DNA of 8,327 bases from Propionibacteriaceae bacterium (GTDB taxonomy: Bacteria > Actinomycetota > Actinomycetes > Propionibacteriales > Propionibacteriaceae), in NCBI GenBank assembly GCA_021323255.1, contig JAJTCL010000105.1, positions 1 to 8,327 on the forward strand, in the 5' to 3' direction. Position 1 is the stretch's first letter. The number at the start of each line of letters is the position of its first letter. The notes beneath the pieces are model-generated. The model did not search any database. It was not told the DNA's origin and worked only from the letters and a program-made list of their open reading frames with translations. Both the position numbers and the translations under genes were made by a program. Shown here piece after piece: positions 1 through 6,065 of the stretch.

Positions 1-189
1 AGCATGGTCGATCGGATGACGGCCGGCAACCGCGACAGCATCACGCTGGTTCTGGAATCCGGGAAGACGGTGACCTGGGGCAGCTCGGCGGATTCAGAGT
101 TGAAGGCTCAGGTGGTCCTGGCGCTGCTCAAGAGGAAACCGAAATCCTCCATCGACGTTTCAAGTCCACACAATCCGGCAGTTCGATAG
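1..189 (+). CDS. ftsQ: Cell division protein FtsQ, C-terminal end (5' truncated by window)
   Basis: The reading frame is open from base 1 to a TAG at 187-189, so only about the last 62 codons are present. The segment DSITLVLESGKTVTWGSSAD followed by LKAQVVLALL resembles the C-terminal beta-domain of actinobacterial FtsQ, where a strand with 'ITL.L.SG..V.WG' precedes a helix 'S.LKA.VL..LL'. FtsQ is a single-pass membrane protein of the divisome; its extracytoplasmic domain links early and late division proteins (family knowledge). Its place just upstream of ftsZ, with no ftsA, is the usual actinobacterial order. The N-terminal cytoplasmic part, membrane segment and POTRA domain lie outside the window. 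The call rests on a short segment plus strong context. Confidence 0.8.
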   Translation, partial: SMVDRMTAGNRDSITLVLESGKTVTWGSSADSELKAQVVLALLKRKPKSSIDVSSPHNPAVR

Positions 190-216
190 CGGAGTTGTCG
201 AATCCGCCATTTCTGG

Positions 217-285
217 TGACGCCCCACTCGGTCTCTTCCCCGCTCGACCTATAAATGGGGCGTCGCGAGAATAGGTGGGGCGTCA
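217..285. repeat. Three copies of TGGGGCGTC (two direct, one inverted)
   Basis: TGGGGCGTC occurs at 256-264 and again at 276-284, starts exactly 20 bp apart. Its complement GACGCCCCA lies at 218-226. The outer pair extends to perfect 11-bp arms, TGACGCCCCAC (217-227) and GTGGGGCGTCA (275-285). A 20-bp spacing is about two helical turns, so the direct copies would face the same side of the DNA, as regulator sites often do. In RNA, the left arm could pair with either right copy. Function is not known; a binding site for a regulator of ftsZ, or an RNA structure ending ftsQ transcription, are both possible. Confidence 0.55.
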
Positions 286-520
286 GCCATTTGTGTTGCT
301 CGCGGACGGAAGGGCTCTCCGCTCGCTCCTTGTCCAGGCTCGTTCTGCTCCCCCAGGTTTGGCGGTTGCATCGGCTCGCGTGATCAGAGCCACCTCCACC
401 TCAACCTCTACTTGATCTATAGCAATCGATATGTTTGCTGATCTTGGCGTGTCACCACGTCATCGTCGGAGGCCATCTCGTAGCCTCATTTTCAGACCGC
501 GCCGCTTCCCACTGAGGCGA

Positions 521-590
521 CTAACTGTTGACTTCAGGTTGAGATTTGGTGCGACCACCTCGTCCGCAGACAGGAAGAAGAGGCGGAATC
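521..590 (+). promoter_or_regulatory. ftsZ leader with GTTGA repeats and ribosome binding site
   Basis: GTTGA occurs at 527-531 and at 538-542, 11 bp apart. From memory, other actinobacteria carry a similar stretch of repeated AACC/GGTTGAG words just ahead of ftsZ; I could not check this by alignment. A purine-rich ribosome binding site (GAGG at 580-583, within AAGAGGCGG 578-586) lies 7 bases before the GTG at 591 and fixes the ftsZ start. TTGACT at 528-533 looks like a -35 element but has no acceptable -10 at 16-18 bp. Confidence 0.35.
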
Positions 591-1778
591 GTGGTTTCTG
601 CATCACAGAATTACTTGGCGATCATCAAGGTCGTGGGCGTCGGCGGCGGCGGCGTCAATGCCGTCAACCGGATGATCGAGGCCGGGCTTCGCGGTGTCGA
701 GTTCATCGCAGTGAACACAGACGCTCAGGCGTTGCTGATGAGCGATGCCGACGTCAAGCTGGACATCGGCCGGGACCTCACTCGCGGCCTCGGTGCCGGC
801 GCCGATCCTGACAAGGGGTGCCAGGCGGCCGAAGACCACGCCCAGGACATCGAGGATGCGCTCAAGGGCGCCGACATGGTTTTCGTGACCGCGGGCGAAG
901 GCGGCGGTACCGGCACCGGGGGCGCGCCAGTGGTTGCTCGCATCGCCCGCGCGCTCGGTGCCCTCACCATCGGAGTGGTGACCCGACCGTTCTCCTTCGA
1001 AGGGAAGCGTCGCGCCACCCAGGCCGAGCAAGGAATCGTCAACCTCCGTGAGGAGGTCGATACCTTGATCGTGATCCCCAACGACAAGCTGCTCCAGATG
1101 ATCGATCACCAGATCGCGATCTTGGATGCGTTCAAGCAAGCCGACCAGGTGCTGATGCAGGGCGTCTCCGGTATCACCGACCTCATCACCACTCCCGGCT
1201 TGATCAATCTTGACTTTGCCGATGTGAAGTCGATCATGTCGAATGCCGGCTCAGCACTGATGGGCATTGGGTCGGCCCGAGGCGAGGATCGGGCCCGAGC
1301 GGCAGCAGAGATGGCAGTCTCGTCCCCGTTGCTGGAGGCCAGCATCGAGGGCGCCCACGGCGTCCTCCTCTCGATAGCGGGCGGTTCAGACCTCGGCCTG
1401 TTCGAGGTCTCGGCTGCCGCCAACCTGATCCAGGGGGCAGCGCACGAGGAGGCCAACATCATCTTCGGTACTGTCATCGATGACGCGCTCGGCGACGAGG
1501 TTCGGGTAACAGTCATTGCCGCAGGCTTCGAGGGAGGACAGCCGCCGCGCCGCCAGCCGATCAGCCGATCGGCCGATGTGCGCAATCATCAGGCCCGCTC
1601 GACTCCGACGCCTGCCGAGCCCACGCCCGTGCCGGTGGCTGCCACCAAATTGGTGAACCATGCCACGCCCGAAGAGAGTCCTCCACCCTCTCCACCACCC
1701 CTCGCTCCCACCCCGGTCACGGTGCCCAGAGGGCCGATATTCGAAGATGAGCTTGATATCCCTGACTTCCTCAAGTGA
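591..1778 (+). CDS. ftsZ: Cell division GTPase FtsZ
   Basis: FtsZ is the tubulin-like GTPase that polymerises at mid-cell as the Z-ring and recruits the divisome. The protein is 395 residues from GTG 591, chosen because its N-terminus (MVSASQNYLAIIKVVGVGGG) matches other actinobacterial FtsZ and a GAGG site lies 7 bases upstream; a TTG at 546 would add 15 unconserved residues. Visible motifs are the glycine loop GVGGGG (16-21), the tubulin signature GGGTGTG (104-110), the switch-like VTRPFSFEGKRR (130-141), and the T7 loop NLDFAD (206-211), whose acidic residues complete the partner's GTPase site. A Pro/Thr/Ser-rich linker (about 320-385) precedes the C-terminal peptide DELDIPDFLK, which docks on SepF in actinobacteria. 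It is the first gene of the ftsZ-sepF-yggT group, with 101 bp before sepF. Confidence 0.98.
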   Translation: MVSASQNYLAIIKVVGVGGGGVNAVNRMIEAGLRGVEFIAVNTDAQALLMSDADVKLDIGRDLTRGLGAGADPDKGCQAAEDHAQDIEDALKGADMVFVTAGEGGGTGTGGAPVVARIARALGALTIGVVTRPFSFEGKRRATQAEQGIVNLREEVDTLIVIPNDKLLQMIDHQIAILDAFKQADQVLMQGVSGITDLITTPGLINLDFADVKSIMSNAGSALMGIGSARGEDRARAAAEMAVSSPLLEASIEGAHGVLLSIAGGSDLGLFEVSAAANLIQGAAHEEANIIFGTVIDDALGDEVRVTVIAAGFEGGQPPRRQPISRSADVRNHQARSTPTPAEPTPVPVAATKLVNHATPEESPPPSPPPLAPTPVTVPRGPIFEDELDIPDFLK

Positions 1779-1879
1779 CGCGTGTCGGGCCAGACCATCA
1801 AGATGCCGGACGGTAATCTCGGCACCAAATGGAGCGCTGACTGCGAAACAGGTGTGTCAGAAGATTCGAGGCGGATGAG

Positions 1880-2389
1880 ATGGCGGAACGACTGAAGCGC
1901 GCAGCAGCTTGGCTGGGTCTCGTCACCGACGATCGGTACGCGGAGTACGACGACGCCGTCGACTTTGAGGACCTGGCCGAAGATGACAGCCAAGACGAGT
2001 CGCTCAACGCAGCGGACAAGCCTGCCACAGTGACCCCTCTCGAAAGCCGGCGTACGGCCCCAGTGGCAGCGGCCGCCAGCACGACTCTCGTTTCTCACCC
2101 ACGGACGGCCGATGTGTCTCGGATCATCACTGTTCATCCCCGCACGTACAACGAAGCTCGCATGGTAGGCGAGCACTTCCGTGACGGCGTGCCCGTCATC
2201 ATGAACCTTTCCGACATGGAGGATGTCGACGCCAAGCGGCTAGTCGACTTCGCCGCTGGTCTCATCTTTGGTCTGCGTGGCAGTATCGAACGCGTCACCA
2301 GCAAGGTGTTCCTGCTCTCGCCGCTCGACGTCACCGTGGCAGCTGAGGACAAGGAACGGATTGCAGGCGGGTTCTTCAACCAGAGCTAG
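1880..2389 (+). CDS. sepF: SepF, membrane anchor of FtsZ
   Basis: SepF tethers FtsZ filaments to the membrane; in actinobacteria, which lack FtsA, it is the main known anchor (family knowledge). The 169-residue protein starts at ATG 1880 with GAGGCGG (1868-1874) 5 bases ahead. Residues 1-15 (MAERLKRAAAWLGLV) can form the amphipathic membrane-binding helix. Residues 16-75 are an acidic then Ala/Thr-rich linker. The conserved SepF core spans about 80-160 and includes PRTYNEARMVGEHFRDGVPV, NLSDMED, AKRLVDFAAGL and KVFLLSP. Length and layout are typical. It directly follows ftsZ; pgeF and yggS, often placed between the two in relatives, are absent. Confidence 0.96.
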   Translation: MAERLKRAAAWLGLVTDDRYAEYDDAVDFEDLAEDDSQDESLNAADKPATVTPLESRRTAPVAAAASTTLVSHPRTADVSRIITVHPRTYNEARMVGEHFRDGVPVIMNLSDMEDVDAKRLVDFAAGLIFGLRGSIERVTSKVFLLSPLDVTVAAEDKERIAGGFFNQS

Positions 2390-2469
2390 CTGAGAACCCC
2401 GCCCTAGCGGTCTGTACGCCTAGGCTGGTGTCACGCGTAATACACCGAAGCAAATAGGCAGGCTCAACC

Positions 2470-2760
2470 GTGGTTGTCGTGGGACTCATCATCAACTGGA
2501 TCTTGTGGATCTTCCTGCTGATCCTGTTCGCGCGGATGATTCTGTCCTGGGTCCCAGTGCTCGTCCGCGACTGGGAACCAAGAGGACCGATGCTGGTCTT
2601 CGCTGAGATCATCTACTCCATTACCGACCCGCCGCTCCGCCTGCTCCGGAAGGTCCTGAAGCCGGTCAGGATTGGCAACATGATGCTCGATCTGGCCTTC
2701 ATCGGCCTGGCGATTTTGGTCAGCATCTTGATGCAGATCAACCGCAGCGTGTTCTTCTGA
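2470..2760 (+). CDS. yggT: YggT family small membrane protein
   Basis: This is a 96-residue hydrophobic protein of the YggT family, regularly found between sepF and divIVA in Gram-positive bacteria; its molecular role is unsettled, with links to cell shape and osmotic tolerance proposed in some species. Two membrane segments are visible, about residues 3-26 and 72-91. The middle carries the family's typical ITDPPLRLLRKVLKPVR stretch, a basic region expected on the cytoplasmic side. The start is GTG 2470, with AGGCAGG (2456-2462) 7 bases upstream. The gap after sepF is 80 bp and contains only a short GGTGT/ACACC hairpin (2427-2446), so co-transcription with sepF is likely. Confidence 0.92.
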   Translation: MVVVGLIINWILWIFLLILFARMILSWVPVLVRDWEPRGPMLVFAEIIYSITDPPLRLLRKVLKPVRIGNMMLDLAFIGLAILVSILMQINRSVFF

Positions 2761-2800
2761 ATTCGTCCGGAATCCGGCTCTACTGACTTCGTTGGCTCGG

Positions 2801-2885
2801 CTGTGCACCCAGACCAAATTGGGTACGGTAGGCCGGTGAGGCGCCGCTTCCACCTAAAAGTCCCACCTAGATACCGAGGTGCACG
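2801..2885 (+). promoter_or_regulatory. Possible divIVA promoter and leader
   Basis: TACGGT (2824-2829) fits the actinobacterial TAnnnT -10 pattern; the only -35 at 17 bp is the poor CTGTGC (2801-2806). The leader contains CACCT at 2851-2855 and 2864-2868, both complementary to the AGGTG of the ribosome binding site (GAGGTG, 2876-2881), so a small hairpin could mask that site. divIVA (wag31) commonly has its own promoter in relatives, which is why I list this weak candidate. Confidence 0.25.
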
Positions 2886-3764
2886 ATGACCCTTACGCTC
2901 GACGACGTACGCAACAAGCGGTTCCGAATGGCCCGCAAGTCTGGCTACGAGGTCTTGGAAGTTGACGAGTTCGTCGACGAGGTCGAGGAAAGTTTCGCGC
3001 AGCTCCTCGAGGAGAACCAGAACCTGAAGAAGCAGGTCGATGCCCTCAAGTCCGCACCTCCAGTCGCGGCTCCAGCTCCTCAGACGATGGCGCCGCCTCC
3101 GACAGTTCAGCCACCACCTCCACCTCGGCAGCCTGCCCCGGCACAGCCGATGTCGGGCACCATCGTGGTGACGACCGGGAAGGAAGCGAGCGCGGCGGTC
3201 GTCCGGCTCGTCGAGATGTCTACCGAGCAGGCCGAGCGCCTGGTGGAGGAGGCCACTGAGGACGCCAACCGGATTCGGGAGGAAGCCAACCGAACCGCAC
3301 ATCAGCTCACCACCGATGCCCGGACGCGAGCCGAGCGAGTTGAGTCGGAGGCTCGGGTCAACGCGGAGCGGCTTCAGGCCGATGCGCTCAGTCGCGCGGA
3401 GAAGCTTGATCGGGAAATCGAAGGTCGACGCGGCGAGATGTTCGGTGATCTGGAGAAGCAGCGCGACGATCTCACCGCAGCCGTCCAGGCGCTGCGTAAC
3501 TTCGAAGCGGCGTACCGGACCAACCTCACCACGCATCTACGTCGGCAGATCGAGACGCTGGAGTCTGGCCGAGCAGAGCCGGTCGATGTCCCGGACGTGA
3601 TCGGGGAGATCAAGCCGCCCGAGAACACCTCAAACGGGACAGCTCAGGCGGGTGAGCTTGGTGGAGCCGATCAGCCTCAGCGAGAAGAGGCTCCAAGCTT
3701 CAGCGGCGGTGGTTCACCAAGTAACACTCCGCGTCTCGACGCTCTCCTGGGAGACCAGCGCTGA
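2886..3764 (+). CDS. divIVA: DivIVA/Wag31 polar growth scaffold
   Basis: DivIVA is a coiled-coil protein that gathers at curved membrane, at poles and septa, and directs cell-wall synthesis in actinobacteria. The 292-residue product starts at ATG 2886 with GAGGTG 4 bases upstream. Residues 1-55 are the DivIVA domain: MTLTLDDVRNKRFRMARKSG, then YEVLEVDEFVDEVEESF and the coiled coil LLEENQNLKKQV. Residues 57-90 form a Pro/Ala/Gln-rich linker. A long second coiled coil rich in Ala, Glu and Arg spans about 98-225, followed by a low-complexity tail. The membrane-inserting loop, usually built around exposed hydrophobic and basic residues, would be near 12-21 (RFRMARKSGY). This domain order (short coil, Pro-rich linker, long coil) is typical of actinobacterial DivIVA. 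A strong terminator follows 24 bases after the stop. Confidence 0.95.
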   Translation: MTLTLDDVRNKRFRMARKSGYEVLEVDEFVDEVEESFAQLLEENQNLKKQVDALKSAPPVAAPAPQTMAPPPTVQPPPPPRQPAPAQPMSGTIVVTTGKEASAAVVRLVEMSTEQAERLVEEATEDANRIREEANRTAHQLTTDARTRAERVESEARVNAERLQADALSRAEKLDREIEGRRGEMFGDLEKQRDDLTAAVQALRNFEAAYRTNLTTHLRRQIETLESGRAEPVDVPDVIGEIKPPENTSNGTAQAGELGGADQPQREEAPSFSGGGSPSNTPRLDALLGDQR

Positions 3765-3788
3765 GCTAGTTGCGACAATGATCAAGGC

Positions 3789-3814
3789 ACAAGGCCCGCT
3801 TCGGCGGGCCTTGT
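3789..3814 (+). terminator. Hairpin terminator after divIVA
   Basis: ACAAGGCCCGC (3789-3799) and GCGGGCCTTGT (3804-3814) form a perfect 11-bp stem closed by a stable TTCG tetraloop. Only a weak T-run follows (CCGTTATG), as is common in high-GC actinobacteria. It separates the divIVA transcript from the downstream DksA-like/lspA/rluD group. Confidence 0.88.
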
Positions 3815-3882
3815 CCGTTATGCCTGCGCAGGGTCGAATACATTGCACCATTGGAAATTCAGCGAGAAATCAGCGCGGGTCG

Positions 3883-3911
3883 TTGAAGAAAGTGCTTTTG
3901 CGGCCTACTGT
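3883..3911 (+). promoter_or_regulatory. Candidate promoter for the dksA-like/lspA/rluD group
   Basis: TTGAAG (3883-3888) and TACTGT (3906-3911) are separated by exactly 17 bp. The -35 keeps the TTGA core and the -10 fits TAnnnT, the usual primary-sigma pattern in actinobacteria. It lies after the divIVA terminator and about 54 bp before the next start codon, where a new promoter is needed. Predicted only. Confidence 0.5.
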
Positions 3912-3964
3912 CTCTGCGTCACTTAACCTTCCAGCCGGGGCCTGACCAAGAAATGGGGGAACCC

Positions 3965-4507
3965 ATGACCACCGCGAAATCCAGAGCTGCGGCCGACACC
4001 GCAGCCGAGAACGGCGGTCGTACCACGAATCGGAAGGCTGCAGCGAAGGCCGCCCCAACGGTGCATGCAGTGCCAGTGGAACATCAAGACAAGCCGGCCA
4101 AACCGATGAACCCCAAGTCCTTGCCGGTTCGCCCCGGCGAGGATCCCTGGACAAAGGCCGAGCTCAACGAGGTCAAGCAGGCGCTGACCGAAGACATCGC
4201 CCGCTTCCAGAGCCAGATCGAGATCTCCACCGCTGAGCTGGTGGGTCTGCTCCGCGACGGCAGTGAGGGCGCCGGACGGGATCCGGCTGACGTGGGTTCT
4301 GCCAACTTCGAGCGCGACGCCGAGATGTCATTGGCGAACAACGCCCGGGAGATGCTGGAGCAATCCCGCCTCGCACTGCGGCACATCGAGCTGGGCACGT
4401 ACGGCAGCTGCGACAACTGCGGACAACCGATCGGCAAGGGCCGCTTGCAGGCATTCCCCCGCGCCACCTTGTGTGTTACCTGCAAGCAGCGCGAGGAACG
4501 GCGATAA
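3965..4507 (+). CDS. DksA/TraR-family C4 zinc-finger protein
   Basis: DksA/TraR proteins bind the secondary channel of RNA polymerase; in proteobacteria they work with ppGpp, while the role of actinobacterial members is less clear. From ATG 3965 the protein has 180 residues; GGGGGA (3955-3960) sits 4 bases ahead. An ATG at 3953 adds four residues but has a poor site. Residues 1-55 are an Ala/Lys/Thr-rich, probably disordered tail. A helical hairpin spans about 62-142, with acidic residues near its turn (DPADVGSANFERDAE). The C-terminal finger is CDNC (149-152) and CVTC (170-173), a C4 pattern. A gene of this family between divIVA and lspA is a recurring actinobacterial arrangement, often with ileS alongside; ileS is absent here. 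The stop overlaps the proposed lspA start (ATAA). Confidence 0.9.
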   Translation: MTTAKSRAAADTAAENGGRTTNRKAAAKAAPTVHAVPVEHQDKPAKPMNPKSLPVRPGEDPWTKAELNEVKQALTEDIARFQSQIEISTAELVGLLRDGSEGAGRDPADVGSANFERDAEMSLANNAREMLEQSRLALRHIELGTYGSCDNCGQPIGKGRLQAFPRATLCVTCKQREERR

Positions 4508-5088
4508 CCTCAGTCGGCGACGCTCGCCCTATCGAGCGACGACGCTGGCGCCTCGTCGTCGCCGTAGTCGCAGTTGCTGGGCTGACAACTGATCTCGTCA
4601 CCAAGATCATCGCAGTGACTCAGCTGGAGCCGCTCATCCCGATTCGGTTGCTGGGTGGACTGCTCACCTTGCGGCTCATTCGCAACCCCGGCGCCGCCTT
4701 CAGCCAGGGTCAGCGCTTCACCTACGTCTTCGCGATCGCCGGCATAGCGGTGCTGTGCTTCGTGATCATCAAGCTGGTACCGCGCATCGGCCACACCGCC
4801 TGGGCGGTGGCTATCGGGCTGTTGTGTGCTGGCGTAGCGGGAAATCTGACCGACCGGTTGTTTCGCCCCCCAGGGGTGCTCCGCGGCCACGTGATCGACT
4901 TCCTCGAGTTGCCTTACTGGCCGATCTTCAACGTTGCCGACATGTGCATTACAGCGGCCGCCATCATGATCATGTACTTGTCGGTGGTGAAAGGAATTGC
5001 CATCACTGGTGAGCGCCACGCCCGGTCCGGGCGGCGAGATCGAGGCGACGACGGTGATCATGATCGGAGCACGATCGCTCGTGGTTGA
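4504..5088 (+). CDS. lspA: Lipoprotein signal peptidase LspA (start codon unusual)
   Basis: LspA is the membrane aspartyl protease that removes the signal peptide from diacylglyceryl-modified prolipoproteins. Family motifs are all present, counting from the proposed start: DLVTK (30-34), NPGAAFS (61-67), GNLTDR (113-118), HVIDF with catalytic Asp132, and YWPIFNVAD with catalytic Asp146. Four membrane helices fit the hydrophobic segments. The tail after about residue 165 is charged. Start choice: the only conventional in-frame start is GTG 4471, inside the upstream gene, with no ribosome binding site and an N-terminus that merely reads the zinc-finger region in another frame. ATA at 4504 overlaps the upstream stop as ATAA, has GAGGA (4491-4495) 8 bases ahead, and gives a normal short basic N-terminus (TSVGDARPIERRRW). 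I prefer 4504; with GTG 4471 the protein would be 205 residues. Confidence 0.93.
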   Translation: MTSVGDARPIERRRWRLVVAVVAVAGLTTDLVTKIIAVTQLEPLIPIRLLGGLLTLRLIRNPGAAFSQGQRFTYVFAIAGIAVLCFVIIKLVPRIGHTAWAVAIGLLCAGVAGNLTDRLFRPPGVLRGHVIDFLELPYWPIFNVADMCITAAAIMIMYLSVVKGIAITGERHARSGRRDRGDDGDHDRSTIARG

Positions 5089-6007
5089 GCGAAAGGTGCT
5101 GCTGGTTCCCGATGGATTGAACGGTGAGCGGGTTGATGCTGCCGTGGCGCGCATGCTCGGACTTCCTCGCAGCCGGGTCGCGGAGTTGATCGGGGCGGGA
5201 GGCGTGCTGCTGGATGGTGCCGCGATCGACAAGTCTGATCGTGTCAGCGTCGGGTCGATGCTCGAAGTGGAGCTCCCCGATCATCCGCGGCTTGCTGAAG
5301 TACGCCCGCAGCAGGTGGAAGGTGTCCTCATCGTGCACGACGACGACGACATCGTGGTGATCGACAAGCCAGTCGGCGTCGCGGCTCATCCGAGCCTGGG
5401 CTGGAGCGGACCGGATGTTCTCAGCCATCTCGCCGGCGCCGGGTTCCGGATCTCGACCTCCGGTGTCCCCGAGCGGCGCGGCATCGTGCAGCGACTGGAC
5501 GTAGGCACCTCCGGGTTGATGGTGGTTGCCAAGAGCGAGCGAGCGTACACGATCTTGAAACGAGCGTTCCGCTCGCGAAGCGTGGACAAGATCTACCACG
5601 CGTTGGTGCAGGGCCATCCGGATCCGTTCACCGGCACCATCGAGGCGCCAATCGGGCGGCAGCCTGGGGGGGAGTACAAGATGGCGGTGAGGCGTGGCGG
5701 GCGGCACAGCGTCACTCACTACGACACGCTGGAAGCCTTCGTTGCGGCGACCTTGCTCGAAATCAAGCTGGAAACCGGGCGGACGCATCAGATCCGGGTT
5801 CATATGGCGGCGATTCGTCATCCTTGCGTCGGCGATCCGATGTATGGGGCCGACCCGGTCCTCGCTGCCAAGCTCGGTTTGAGGCGGCAGTGGTTGCATG
5901 CGGCCCGCCTCGGCTTTGTGCACCCGATGTCGGGTGAGGAGATGCAGTTCGAGTCGCCGTACCCGCCTGATCTTCAGCATGCCCTGGAGGTAGTCAGCAG
6001 CTGGTAG
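5081..6007 (+). CDS. rluD: Large-subunit rRNA pseudouridine synthase, RluD-like
   Basis: RluA/RluD-family enzymes isomerise uridines in 23S rRNA to pseudouridine; the target site is inferred by homology only. From GTG 5081 the protein has 308 residues. An S4 RNA-binding domain covers about 14-64 (GERVDAAVARMLG to GSMLEVEL). The catalytic domain begins near 82 with the IVHDDDDIVVIDKPVGVAAH stretch. The active-site motif is GIVQRLDVGTSGLMVVAK with catalytic Asp140; Gln replaces the usual His before RLD, a variant I recall from other actinobacteria. Later motifs are LETGRTHQIRVHMAA and HPCVGDPMYGAD. The N-terminus is uncertain: GTG 5081 overlaps the lspA stop by 8 bases and fits the family start just ahead of VPDGL. 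ATG 5060, GTG 5054 (GAGG 8 bases ahead), GTG 5009 and TTG 4997 are in-frame alternatives. Adjacent lspA-rluD is typical of actinobacteria. Confidence 0.94.
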   Translation: MVERKVLLVPDGLNGERVDAAVARMLGLPRSRVAELIGAGGVLLDGAAIDKSDRVSVGSMLEVELPDHPRLAEVRPQQVEGVLIVHDDDDIVVIDKPVGVAAHPSLGWSGPDVLSHLAGAGFRISTSGVPERRGIVQRLDVGTSGLMVVAKSERAYTILKRAFRSRSVDKIYHALVQGHPDPFTGTIEAPIGRQPGGEYKMAVRRGGRHSVTHYDTLEAFVAATLLEIKLETGRTHQIRVHMAAIRHPCVGDPMYGADPVLAAKLGLRRQWLHAARLGFVHPMSGEEMQFESPYPPDLQHALEVVSSW

Positions 6008-6049
6008 GACCAGTGCTTGATTGGTCTCCCGCCGCCCGCCCAACTTCGC

Positions 6050-6065
6050 TAGGGTCAACTGCGTG
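6050..6065 (+). promoter_or_regulatory. Possible leaderless promoter of pyk
   Basis: TAGGGT (6050-6055) fits TAnnnT and ends 7 bases before the pyk GTG (6063-6065), the distance expected if transcription starts at the start codon. No good -35 is visible at 16-18 bp. The same bases (AGGG, 6051-6054) could instead act as a ribosome binding site 8 bases from the GTG, so the two readings compete. Confidence 0.35.

Larger units (their letters stand above)
190..590 (+). other. ftsQ-ftsZ intergenic control region
   Basis: These 401 bp hold no convincing gene. The one longer frame, opening at ATG 431, is arginine-rich and runs out of frame into ftsZ. The region contains three copies of TGGGGCGTC near its start (described separately), an AT-rich patch around 250-255 (TATAAA) that could be a -10 element but lacks a clear -35, and a GTTGA-containing leader before ftsZ. 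Long multi-promoter regions before ftsZ are known in actinobacteria, so this is the likely site of ftsZ control. Positions 290-520 show nothing I can name. Confidence 0.6.

Noticed and set aside
431..811. 126-codon frame starting in the ftsZ leader
   Set aside because: It is arginine-rich, overlaps ftsZ out of frame and has no ribosome binding site.
2390..2469. Promoter or terminator between sepF and yggT
   Set aside because: Only a 5-bp hairpin and a short GCCTAGGC palindrome are present; neither is strong enough to call.
2613..3536. 307-codon minus-strand frame opposite yggT and divIVA
   Set aside because: It is a shadow of divIVA codon bias; it has no domain and runs across the gap between two well-supported genes.
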